DNA from: Vibrio mangrovi
GTDB lineage: Bacteria > Pseudomonadota > Gammaproteobacteria > Enterobacterales > Vibrionaceae
Assembly: GCF_024346955.1 (NCBI RefSeq)
Contig: NZ_AP024883.1
Location: 682,001-746,000 of the forward strand
Length of the DNA: 64,000 bases
Direction: 5' to 3'
The position numbers and the translations under genes are program-made. Every line of letters begins with the position of its first letter. Positions within the stretch are counted from its first letter, which is position 1. Shown one piece after another: positions 32,864 to 40,513 of this stretch. The notes under the pieces were generated by a model. The model worked only from the letters and a program-made list of their open reading frames with translations. It ran no database searches and was not told the DNA's origin.

Positions 32864-35200
32864 TTACCAGGATGCATGCTCATCCAGGAAACTGGCCACC
32901 CAGAAGAAAGGCGCATTCCAGTTCACTGTAACTTCATTCATCGTCCAGGCACCGATATCATCAATCCAACAGGTTTGCCCGGTACAATTTCCTTTCAACT
33001 TGGTTGCAACCGGATCACTGAAGTCAATTGAATTTGGTCCGCCTGAGATGACACCCGGTGGGACAATGGGCAGAGCAGGATTTCCAGAATGTCCCCAGAA
33101 CCGATGGTGAGGATTCATCAGCGGATTAGTGCCGTACCCTGAAACATAAGAATGATCCATTGGGTTACGTCCTAAAATATAATCCATCGAATCAGACATA
33201 GCCTGTAAATATTTTTGTGTCCTTGTCCAGTCAAAAGCAAGCCCGAGGAAGATACTGCGGTTCATCAGATTAGAGTTTGAACCCCATGGGTATTGATTTT
33301 CCTGATAAGGAATTAAATACCCCTGCGTCTTAACACTGGCTTCATAGGCATCCGCTGTCTTGAGAAGATTTGAGCGGGCTTTCTCTATGGTACTTTTATC
33401 AAGTTTATTCGGTACGAGTGCTAACGAAACCGTGCCGGCACTGCCCATCTCTGCCCATGACAGATCACTGCTTGTTGTTGGAGTGGTTAAGTAATAAGGC
33501 GATTGTTCAATTGCTGTTTTGTATTCGTCTTTACCTGTTGTGACAAACAATTCAGCGGCTGCCCAGTAGAATTCATCCCCCAGATTCGTATCACCGTAAG
33601 GGCCAGAGCCGTTAAAGTTATCGTATGCATACACATCTTTGTGAGCATTTGCTGCCAGCCATGCGCTTTCAGCTGCCGATAAACATTTGTCTGCATAAGT
33701 GGGATTCAGCGGACGCCAGATACGGGCACATTGTGCCGCTGTGGCAGCCAGATTCAGTGTTGCCGCAGTACTTGGATAACTCAGAAAGCGGGGTTGGGGA
33801 TCTTCATAAGGAGGAAGAGGAACACCTGTCCATGCTGCATCGGCAATTTTATGGAAAACCATGCCGCCGGCATCGATTTCTGTCAGTTTTAAATCATACA
33901 GATGACCTGACTGATCGCCGACAGGCACCGATACTTTTTTATGTGCCGGTACTTGCATTGCCAGCATAAAGTCCATCATCCATTTGGCTTCATCAAGTAA
34001 ATCGTTGTATTGGTTAGACTGCTCTGGGATCTGAACCATTCCGTCAGAAAATGCACTGATATGATTGGTTTTGTAGAGATTCTCACGTTCGTAATAATTC
34101 ATCAGCGTCCAGACGGAAATTCCGCCATTTACCACATATTTTCCGTGGTCGCCGGCGTCATACCAGCCTCCGGTTACATCCAGAGAAAAATCACATCCCG
34201 GCCAGTCATTTCCCTTAGCATCGGTTTGGTTAAAACAGGTTACGATTTCCTGTGGATGACCTGCGGGGCGGGCTAAATCAGCGCGCTGAACATAGGCATC
34301 TTCAATATCAATCCCGCTGCGCTGCTGGTAGAAGAAAGACAAAGCATCATATTTCATCGTCTGGTAAATATCATGACTGATATTAAACGGATGACTTTTC
34401 TGGCCGTCTACTTCAAGGATGAGGTGTTCTTTCGGGGTTTGTACCTGACTGAAATCAGCAATCTGAACCTGTTCTCCCGAAGCACTGTTAAGACCGAAGG
34501 GGATGGTGTTACCTTCTGCAATGGTCACTCCCTGAGCATCTAACAAATGCCATTGTAACGGTGTCTGAGTTTCCGTATGAATGGTTGCCCGTTTTTTTGC
34601 ATTCAACAGATAGCCTACCTGATTGAGGCGCACTGCTGAGCGCAAATCTTCTTCTTCGTGTTTCGGACCATATAAGGCGACATCACTCAGACACACGGTA
34701 TTCGGCTGTTGTTTCCCGATTTGAAAAGCCAACTGTACTTTTTTATCATCGGCAGACGGTTTAATCTGAAATTCAAATGACTGAACGGTGTTATTTAGGG
34801 ACAGCATCTGATCCAGATAGTTGGTGTAGGGCTGACCATCGTGCTGAATAACAGCTTTCAGACTGGCTGCATTTTGGGACATCGCATTAAATTGCAGGGT
34901 ATAAGTCTCATCTTTAAGTAATTTCAGGTTCGCCTGACCTAAAGTAACATCCCACAGATTTTCCCCGCCATCGGTGAATGTGATACATCCCATCTGTTTC
35001 TGAGTACTGAAGGTGCCTCCATCTACCCACCAGCCACTGTCTCCTCCCTGAAAGTCACCATTAACCAGAATGTTTTCTACTGAATTTTCTAGATTCTGTA
35101 TGCTTTTCAGATCTGGTGAATTTTGTGCTGCATAGCTTTCATTCACACCAATCAGGCTGCAAATAATTGCAGCTAATATAGTTAGTTGAGTTTTTTTCAT
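32864..35200 (-). CDS. secreted GH9 cellulase with CBM and Ig-like domains
   Basis: Predicted extracellular or periplasmic endoglucanase, 778 aa. Signal peptide MKKTQLTILAAIICSL...SYA, CBM4/9-like module (about 42-178), CelD-type Ig-like domain (about 188-275), and GH9 (alpha/alpha)6 catalytic domain (about 280-775). Catalytic elements are complete: Asp348/Asp351 in GGWYDAGDHGKYV, the His region LMNPHHRFWGH, and the acid Glu756 in WTMNEVTVNWNA. It cleaves beta-1,4-glucan. The gene stands alone in AT-rich DNA near the PL9 gene. Confidence 0.93.
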   Translation of the reverse strand: MKKTQLTILAAIICSLIGVNESYAAQNSPDLKSIQNLENSVENILVNGDFQGGDSGWWVDGGTFSTQKQMGCITFTDGGENLWDVTLGQANLKLLKDETYTLQFNAMSQNAASLKAVIQHDGQPYTNYLDQMLSLNNTVQSFEFQIKPSADDKKVQLAFQIGKQQPNTVCLSDVALYGPKHEEEDLRSAVRLNQVGYLLNAKKRATIHTETQTPLQWHLLDAQGVTIAEGNTIPFGLNSASGEQVQIADFSQVQTPKEHLILEVDGQKSHPFNISHDIYQTMKYDALSFFYQQRSGIDIEDAYVQRADLARPAGHPQEIVTCFNQTDAKGNDWPGCDFSLDVTGGWYDAGDHGKYVVNGGISVWTLMNYYERENLYKTNHISAFSDGMVQIPEQSNQYNDLLDEAKWMMDFMLAMQVPAHKKVSVPVGDQSGHLYDLKLTEIDAGGMVFHKIADAAWTGVPLPPYEDPQPRFLSYPSTAATLNLAATAAQCARIWRPLNPTYADKCLSAAESAWLAANAHKDVYAYDNFNGSGPYGDTNLGDEFYWAAAELFVTTGKDEYKTAIEQSPYYLTTPTTSSDLSWAEMGSAGTVSLALVPNKLDKSTIEKARSNLLKTADAYEASVKTQGYLIPYQENQYPWGSNSNLMNRSIFLGLAFDWTRTQKYLQAMSDSMDYILGRNPMDHSYVSGYGTNPLMNPHHRFWGHSGNPALPIVPPGVISGGPNSIDFSDPVATKLKGNCTGQTCWIDDIGAWTMNEVTVNWNAPFFWVASFLDEHASW

Positions 35201-35465
35201 CTAAGCCTCTAATATATCAATGCTACTGTAAACATAACTTTGTCAGTTAATAATTGTTCTTAATATTTGAAACAATTTTAAATCAGATACAATGAATTAT
35301 TTTAGCTCAACCTGTTCAAGATGAATTTTTGATATTTATGAACAAGGTTCAATATATAAATATCTTGATTATCTCTAATATCAATAAAAATACATTTGGG
35401 TAAGGTTGCTTCTGCAATCACCGAAGGGAGGTCTAACTATGTATCTGCCTTAGCAGACCTTGATA

Positions 35466-35500
35466 GTGTCACTATTAATGTCACTTTAAATTGTGGATTT
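35466..35500 (+). repeat. left copy of a 35-nt direct repeat flanking the PL9 gene
   Basis: The 35 bases beginning GTGTCACTATTAATGTCACT match 38164-38198 at 32 of 35 positions in the same orientation. Inside, TGTCACT occurs twice at a 12-nt interval, a layout like the multiple terminal repeats of IS21-family elements. No transposase is present between the copies. Confidence 0.75.
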
Positions 35501-35577
35501 CATGAGATGATACACAAGATAGTAAAGCCTACAACAACAATTCCTACAATTAGAAATATCTGATTTGTTAACCTCAT
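35500..35577 (-). CDS. possible 25-aa membrane peptide
   Basis: A 25-codon ORF encodes a single hydrophobic helix: MRLTNQIFLIVG, then a Val/Ile-rich core ending in CIIS. It abuts the left 35-nt repeat. There is no clear ribosome-binding site. Peptides like this occur as small membrane regulators or type I toxins, but the region is AT-rich and chance is quite possible. Confidence 0.2.
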   Translation of the reverse strand: MRLTNQIFLIVGIVVVGFTILCIIS

Positions 35578-36052
35578 TTTTACACATCGATATAAAAATG
35601 ATTAACTTGTTTAGGCTGTGTTTATTGTCTTAAGTTTTTAATGTTTTATAAATTTTCAAAATACATTTGTTCATGATCTGTTGCGATACAAAACTATTGA
35701 CTGTGGCAATATTTTTAGATTATAGAGTAATTTGACATACTGAAAGTCTGCCTGGCTTCACTCTAAGTTAGGTTTTTATTGGTTGGTGTTTTTTAATTTA
35801 TTGAAATATATCATTGATATTTATCTTGCCTGTAACTTGTTGAAATATAAATAATATTCTGATTTTCTATAGGAGGTTTTAAGTCTTAAGTTATTTCTAT
35901 TAGTCAGTATTCTTGCGAATATTTAATAGACTAGCTACCTTAAATTATTTTACAAAAGTGAGATACTCTTCAAAAAATCATGCTGTAATTATCTTGGTGA
36001 CATATTAGATATAATAAATATGTGACAATTTCTATATTTTTAAAGTTAAAAG

Positions 36053-36066
36053 TAAAACGCTATTTC
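36053..36066 (+). promoter_or_regulatory. KdgR-like palindrome upstream of PL9 gene
   Basis: TAAA-ACGCTA-TTTC followed by ATTT fits the known KdgR pattern GAAA-N6-TTTCA with one left-half mismatch. It lies about 157 bp before the PL9 start. KdgR represses pectinolysis genes in Dickeya and other gammaproteobacteria. No kdgR gene is in the window, so this is inference. Confidence 0.4.
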
Positions 36067-36222
36067 ATTTTTGTTGATCATCTGGTTCTTATGTGCTTAT
36101 TATCTCAATGGGAAATGATTTTGAGATATTAGTCTGCATCAGTAGCAGGCAGTTTTGTTGTCGTTACTGATGGACATACCGAAAGCTTTACATCATGTGT
36201 TAACTGAAAAGGAACCATAACT

Positions 36223-38043
36223 GTGAAAGTTTACAATGTTAGAAATAAGCATATTTTGCTTGCTGGTGTGATGGGCTCTATGATGATCAGCGGACAGATA
36301 TATGCAGCAGATTACTGTACGGATCAACCAGTAAGTGGGATTGTGTATAAAATTGTCAGTGCTGGGGTTGATAAGCTAGTAGCAGCGGAATCAACTGCCA
36401 AAAAAGCCAATGTAGTATCCCAAAAAAATACTGGTAGTGACTCTCAACGATTTATATTGAATCAGCAAAGCAATGGCTATTGGGCGATTCAGGCTTCCAA
36501 TACGTCTTATGCTGCAACAGTGGAAGGCGGCTCAAAAAGTAACGGCGCTACTGTTCAACAAAAGCCCTACAGCAGCTCGTTAAGTCAGGAGTGGCAACTG
36601 GTTCAGATTACATCCGGTACTTATCAGGGAACTTATAAGATTATCAATGCTAATTCGGCGTTGCTGCTGACCGTCGCCGGTTCCGCGGAAGGGGCTGATA
36701 TTTATCAAAACAAAGATGCGGGTGGCAGTTCTCAACGTTGGTGGCTTGAGCCTGTGACAAGAACCTGTGGTTCTTCAGGTTCAGGTTCTGGCAGCTCTTC
36801 ATCTGCTGATATTTCAAGTTCTTCGGCTGCTCCTACCGCTGCTGCAGCCAGGAGTGCGGGAGCAAACACTGAACCATTAACGAATGGTTATCCTTCGTTT
36901 ATTAAGCATGTTAATTCTAATGCAACGGTTGTTTCCACTCTGGCTGGTTTACTTGCTGCTATCGACGATGCAAGTGCTGGGGATGTTATCTATATTCGAG
37001 GAGGCACATACTATCCTTCAGAGACAATAAAGATCCAACATAGTGGTAGCTCGTCGAAAGCGATTGTGCTGAGTGCTTACCCAGGTGATGCACGGCCTGT
37101 TTTTGATTTCTCTGCAATGTCAGAAAAAAGCTCAAACCGCGGTTTCCAGCTGAATGCGAACTATTGGCACCTATATGGCTTCGATATCAAAAAAGCGGGT
37201 GATAATGGTATGTACCTGACAGGGTCACACAATACCATCGAGTTCATGAAGTTTTATGAGAACTCAGATACCGGTCTGCAAATCAGTAGCGGGGCCGCTT
37301 ACAACTTCATCAAGAACTCTGATTCTTACTACAATGCGGACTCAACACTCGAGAACGCGGATGGGTTTGCTGCGAAGCTAACTGTGGGAACCGGAAACTA
37401 CTTCTATGGTTGTCGGGCATGGAACAATCTGGATGATGGTTTTGATGGTTACCTACGTGATAACGGTAGCTCCATTACCACAACCCTGGAATACACTTGG
37501 ATGATTAGAAATGGTTATCAGAAGAATGGTGTGAAAGGGGCTGGTGATGGTAACGGCTTTAAAACTGGCGGTAGTGATGGCAAAGATTTAGCCCATAACG
37601 GTCTTTATATTAATACTATTTCTGCTGGTAATACCGCGGATGGTTATGACCAAAACAGTAATCGGGGAACCGTCACAATCTACAATGCGATTGCTTTTGG
37701 TAATGATCGAAACTTTGGTTTAGGCGATGGCAGCTCACGTCAACTGAAAAAGCTGACTGTCAAAAACAGTATCTCTCTGGATAGCGGTAAGAGCGATAAA
37801 TTTGGTGCCAGTTCAACCAGCATCAGCAACAATAGCTGGCAGAACGGTATTTCGTTTTCATCGTCTGACTTCTCAAGTGTCAACATCAATGATCTACTGG
37901 CAGACCGTCAAAGTGATGGTAGCTTACCTGTTGTTAAGTTCTTCCATCTAAAATCAGGTAGTAAACTAATTGATGCAGGGACAGATGTTGGTCTCGATTA
38001 CAATGGCAGAGCGCCTGATTTAGGTTCGTTTGAATCAAAATAA
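36223..38043 (+). CDS. secreted PL9-type pectate lyase with N-terminal ricin-type lectin domain
   Basis: Extracellular enzyme of 606 aa. Signal peptide ending IYAAD (about residue 29), a ricin-type beta-trefoil domain (about 35-180, with SQRFILNQQSNGYWAIQ and GGSSQRWWLEP repeats), a Ser/Gly/Ala linker (183-212), then a right-handed parallel beta-helix of PL9 type. The motif ENADGFAAKLTVGTGN places the likely catalytic Lys at 385, with Ca-binding acids near 380 and 404-405 (NNLDDGFDG). It should cleave polygalacturonate. The start is GTG with AAGGA upstream. The best-matching family is PelL/PelX-like PL9. Confidence 0.85.
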   Translation: MKVYNVRNKHILLAGVMGSMMISGQIYAADYCTDQPVSGIVYKIVSAGVDKLVAAESTAKKANVVSQKNTGSDSQRFILNQQSNGYWAIQASNTSYAATVEGGSKSNGATVQQKPYSSSLSQEWQLVQITSGTYQGTYKIINANSALLLTVAGSAEGADIYQNKDAGGSSQRWWLEPVTRTCGSSGSGSGSSSSADISSSSAAPTAAAARSAGANTEPLTNGYPSFIKHVNSNATVVSTLAGLLAAIDDASAGDVIYIRGGTYYPSETIKIQHSGSSSKAIVLSAYPGDARPVFDFSAMSEKSSNRGFQLNANYWHLYGFDIKKAGDNGMYLTGSHNTIEFMKFYENSDTGLQISSGAAYNFIKNSDSYYNADSTLENADGFAAKLTVGTGNYFYGCRAWNNLDDGFDGYLRDNGSSITTTLEYTWMIRNGYQKNGVKGAGDGNGFKTGGSDGKDLAHNGLYINTISAGNTADGYDQNSNRGTVTIYNAIAFGNDRNFGLGDGSSRQLKKLTVKNSISLDSGKSDKFGASSTSISNNSWQNGISFSSSDFSSVNINDLLADRQSDGSLPVVKFFHLKSGSKLIDAGTDVGLDYNGRAPDLGSFESK

Positions 38044-38075
38044 GCTAAGCGTCACAACTGTATGATATGCTGTTT

Positions 38076-38110
38076 AATCCGGGTATCGTTGATATCCGGA
38101 TTGTTTTTTG
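38076..38110 (+). terminator. intrinsic terminator of the PL9 gene
   Basis: A 12-bp stem (AATCCGGGTATC / GATATCCGGATT, one G-T pair) with a GTT loop is followed by GTTTTTTG, starting 33 bases after the stop. Confidence 0.9.
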
Positions 38111-38163
38111 TGAAGCAAGCTTGATGTTGTTCCATAAACATCCACAAGTGTATTGATAGGTCA

Positions 38164-38198
38164 GTGTTACTATTAATGTTGCTTTAAATTGTGGATTT
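38164..38198 (+). repeat. right copy of the 35-nt direct repeat
   Basis: Matches 35466-35500 at 32 of 35 positions, same orientation. It lies between the PL9 terminator and the tRNA gene, so the two copies bracket the PL9 gene with its whole upstream region, about 2.7 kb. Confidence 0.75.
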
Positions 38199-38258
38199 TA
38201 GGAAACTCCTAAGACGCTAGGGTTTCATAATTTATTGATATTTAATGAATTGTATAAA

Positions 38259-38290
38259 TAAAAAAGACCGCAGTATATTACTGCGGTCTT
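38259..38290 (-). terminator. terminator of the tRNA gene
   Basis: A perfect 12-bp stem (AAGACCGCAGTA / TACTGCGGTCTT) with a 3-nt loop is followed on the minus strand by a run of T. It begins six bases after the encoded CCA end of the tRNA. Confidence 0.92.
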
Positions 38291-38295
38291 GAATA

Positions 38296-38372
38296 TGGTG
38301 GGCCTTCCGGGACTTGAACCCAGGACCTGCCGATTATGAGTCGGATGCTCTAACCAACTGAGCTAAAGGCCC
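38296..38372 (-). tRNA. tRNA with CAU anticodon (probably tRNA-Ile2, alternatively Met)
   Basis: A 77-nt cloverleaf with encoded CCA. The acceptor pairs GGGCCUU with AAGGCCC, the D stem is AGCUC/GAGC, the anticodon loop is CUCAUAA, and the T arm contains GGGUUCAAGUCCC. The outermost anticodon-stem pair (U27-C43) is mismatched. The CAU anticodon occurs in elongator Met and in Ile2, where C34 becomes lysidine. The body resembles the Ile2 type more, but I cannot be certain without a covariance model. A consensus promoter and a terminator flank it. Confidence 0.92.
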
Positions 38373-38385
38373 CTTGAGACGGACG

Positions 38386-38414
38386 ATTATAGGGGATACG
38401 CCCGGTGGTGTCTA
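38386..38414 (-). promoter_or_regulatory. sigma-70 promoter of the tRNA gene
   Basis: On the minus strand TAGACA (38414-38409) and TATAAT (38391-38386) are separated by exactly 17 bp. The -10 box ends 13 bases before the mature tRNA 5' end. The GC-rich discriminator is typical of stringently controlled stable-RNA promoters. Confidence 0.85.
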
Positions 38415-38463
38415 GCCTCAATGATGGCTAAATATGCTTATATTTTATTCACTTAAATCGTTG

Positions 38464-38496
38464 ATAATAAAAAAGGTGAGCTAATGCTCACCTTTT
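38464..38496 (-). terminator. rpoD operon terminator
   Basis: An 11-bp stem (AAAAGGTGAGC / GCTCACCTTTT) with a TAAT/ATTA loop is followed on the minus strand by a T-rich stretch, about 20 bases after the rpoD stop. Confidence 0.92.
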
Positions 38497-38517
38497 GTAC
38501 GACTGATTTGAATCTTA

Positions 38518-40413
38518 TTACTCATCCAGGAAGCTACGTAGTGTTTCTGAGCGGCTTGGATGGCGCAGTTTACGTAGTGCTTTCGCTTCGATCTGACGGA
38601 TCCGTTCACGAGTTACATCAAACTGTTTACCGACTTCTTCCAGAGTGTGGTCTGTGTTCATGTCGATACCAAAACGCATCCGCAGTACTTTTGCTTCACG
38701 TGGCGTCAGACCTGCCAGAACATCACGGGTTGCTGCTTTCAGACTGGTCGCAGTCGCTGAGTCGATTGGAAGATCCAATGTGGTATCTTCGATGAAATCG
38801 CCCAGATGAGAATCTTCATCATCGCCGATTGGTGTCTCCATGGAGATCGGCTCTTTGGCGATTTTCAGCACCTTGCGAATTTTGTCTTCAGGCATCTGCA
38901 TCCGTTCTGCCAATTCTTCCGGAAGTGGCTCCCGACCCATTTCCTGAAGCATCTGACGTGAGATACGGTTCAGTTTATTGATTGTTTCGATCATGTGCAC
39001 AGGGATACGAATCGTTCTGGCCTGATCTGCAATAGAACGGGTAATCGCCTGACGAATCCACCATGTAGCATAAGTCGAGAACTTATAACCACGACGGTAT
39101 TCGAATTTATCTACCGCTTTCATCAGACCGATATTCCCTTCCTGAATCAGGTCAAGGAACTGCAAACCACGGTTGGTATATTTCTTCGCAATCGAGATAA
39201 CCAGACGCAGGTTAGCTTCAACCATTTCTTTTTTCGCCCGGCGCGCTTTCGCTTCACCGATAGACATCCTGCGGCTGATATCTTTGATACGAACAACCGT
39301 GAGAGAAGTTTCATCTTCAATCGCTTTCAGCTTTTGGATGGAACGACGAATATCTTCTTCGCTTCTGCGGATTTTATCAACATAAGGTTTGTCTGATGCG
39401 AGAACGTTGTCCAGCCAGTTTTCATCAGATTCATGTCCGGTAAACACAGCAATAAATGCTTTTTTCGGCATTTTTGCATGTTCGACAACATGTTTCATGA
39501 TCAGGCGTTCTTGCGTCTTGACCCGATCCATTGAGCCGCGAAGTGTTTCGACCAGATTATCAAACTGTTTTGGCGTCAGGCGGAACTCACGGAACGCATC
39601 CAGAACAAGCTCAGAAGCTTGTGATGTTTGCTCATTCGCTTCGCCAAACTCATTCAGTGCTAACTGGTAATCACGATATTTGTTGCGAAGATTGTTGAAC
39701 TTCTCTTGTGCGAGCTCCGGATCGATACCGACATCTTCGTCGCTATCATCGTTATCATCATCGCTATCGCCATCTTCGTCTTCATCCTCTTCATCTTCAT
39801 CATTGTTTTTAGAAGAGAGAGGCATGTCTTCGTCTTCCAGATCGACACCGGTCAGTTCCGAGCCAATGTGGGTTGCAGTTGGCGATGCTGTCTCATCGGC
39901 ATCTGGATCGACAAAGCCTGAAATCAGATCGGTCAGTCTTAACTCTTCAGTTTCAACTTTATCGAATTGTTCCAGGATATAAGGAATTGTCCCTGGGTAT
40001 TCGGCAACAGCGCTTTGAACTTGGTTAATCCCTTCTTCAATGCGCTTTGCAATATCGATTTCACCTTCACGAGTGAGAAGTTCGACGGTTCCCATTTCAC
40101 GCATATACATACGTACAGGGTCTGTCGTACGACCAATTTCACTTTCAACACTGGACAGAGCTGCTGCGGCTGCTTCTGCAACATCTTCATCCGTAATGGT
40201 CGTGTCGTCGTTCAGAGCCAGATCATCGGCGTCAGGTGCGGTTTCTACCACCTTGATGCCCATGTCGTTAATCATCTGAATAATATCTTCTACCTGCTCA
40301 GAATCTACGATTTCTGCAGGGAGGTGGTCATTGACTTCGGCGTAGGTCAGATAGCCTTGTTCTTTGCCCTTAAGGACAAGTGATTTAAGCTGTGACTGCG
40401 GATTTTGATCCAT
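38518..40413 (-). CDS. rpoD: RNA polymerase sigma-70 (RpoD)
   Basis: Primary sigma factor, 631 aa. Region 1.1 (N-terminus to about 80), region 1.2 (DPVRMYMREMG), a very acidic non-conserved region with a Glu/Asp run near residue 205, then region 2 (NLRLVISIAKKYTNRGLQFL; YKFSTYATWWIRQAITR for -10 recognition) and region 4 (TLEEVGKQFDVTRERIRQIE for -35 recognition). It is the last gene of the rpsU-yqeY-dnaG-rpoD operon, 100 bp after dnaG. It is slightly longer than the E. coli protein (613), as is usual in Vibrio. Confidence 0.99.
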   Translation of the reverse strand: MDQNPQSQLKSLVLKGKEQGYLTYAEVNDHLPAEIVDSEQVEDIIQMINDMGIKVVETAPDADDLALNDDTTITDEDVAEAAAAALSSVESEIGRTTDPVRMYMREMGTVELLTREGEIDIAKRIEEGINQVQSAVAEYPGTIPYILEQFDKVETEELRLTDLISGFVDPDADETASPTATHIGSELTGVDLEDEDMPLSSKNNDEDEEDEDEDGDSDDDNDDSDEDVGIDPELAQEKFNNLRNKYRDYQLALNEFGEANEQTSQASELVLDAFREFRLTPKQFDNLVETLRGSMDRVKTQERLIMKHVVEHAKMPKKAFIAVFTGHESDENWLDNVLASDKPYVDKIRRSEEDIRRSIQKLKAIEDETSLTVVRIKDISRRMSIGEAKARRAKKEMVEANLRLVISIAKKYTNRGLQFLDLIQEGNIGLMKAVDKFEYRRGYKFSTYATWWIRQAITRSIADQARTIRIPVHMIETINKLNRISRQMLQEMGREPLPEELAERMQMPEDKIRKVLKIAKEPISMETPIGDDEDSHLGDFIEDTTLDLPIDSATATSLKAATRDVLAGLTPREAKVLRMRFGIDMNTDHTLEEVGKQFDVTRERIRQIEAKALRKLRHPSRSETLRSFLDE

Positions 40414-40513
40414 AGACGGTATCCAACTTCATTTCTGGTGACGGAATTAGTATGCGAAATGCAAACCACGTATTTTAACAAATTAATCATTTGTTGGCTA
40501 TTAAATATAAGGG

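Larger units (their letters stand above)
35201..36222. other. 1-kb AT-rich non-coding region
   Basis: Very AT-rich spacer between the divergent GH9 and PL9 genes. It holds the left copy of a 35-nt repeat (35466-35500), a possible 25-codon ORF on the minus strand (35500-35577) and a KdgR-like palindrome (36053-36066). No longer gene is present in any frame. Promoters of both secreted enzymes should lie here. Confidence 0.6.

Noticed and set aside
39650..40280. Long open frames antisense to rpoD rich in Ser or Asp
   Set aside because: They mirror the acidic repeat-like region of rpoD (GAT/GAA/GAC codons) and have no ribosome-binding sites.
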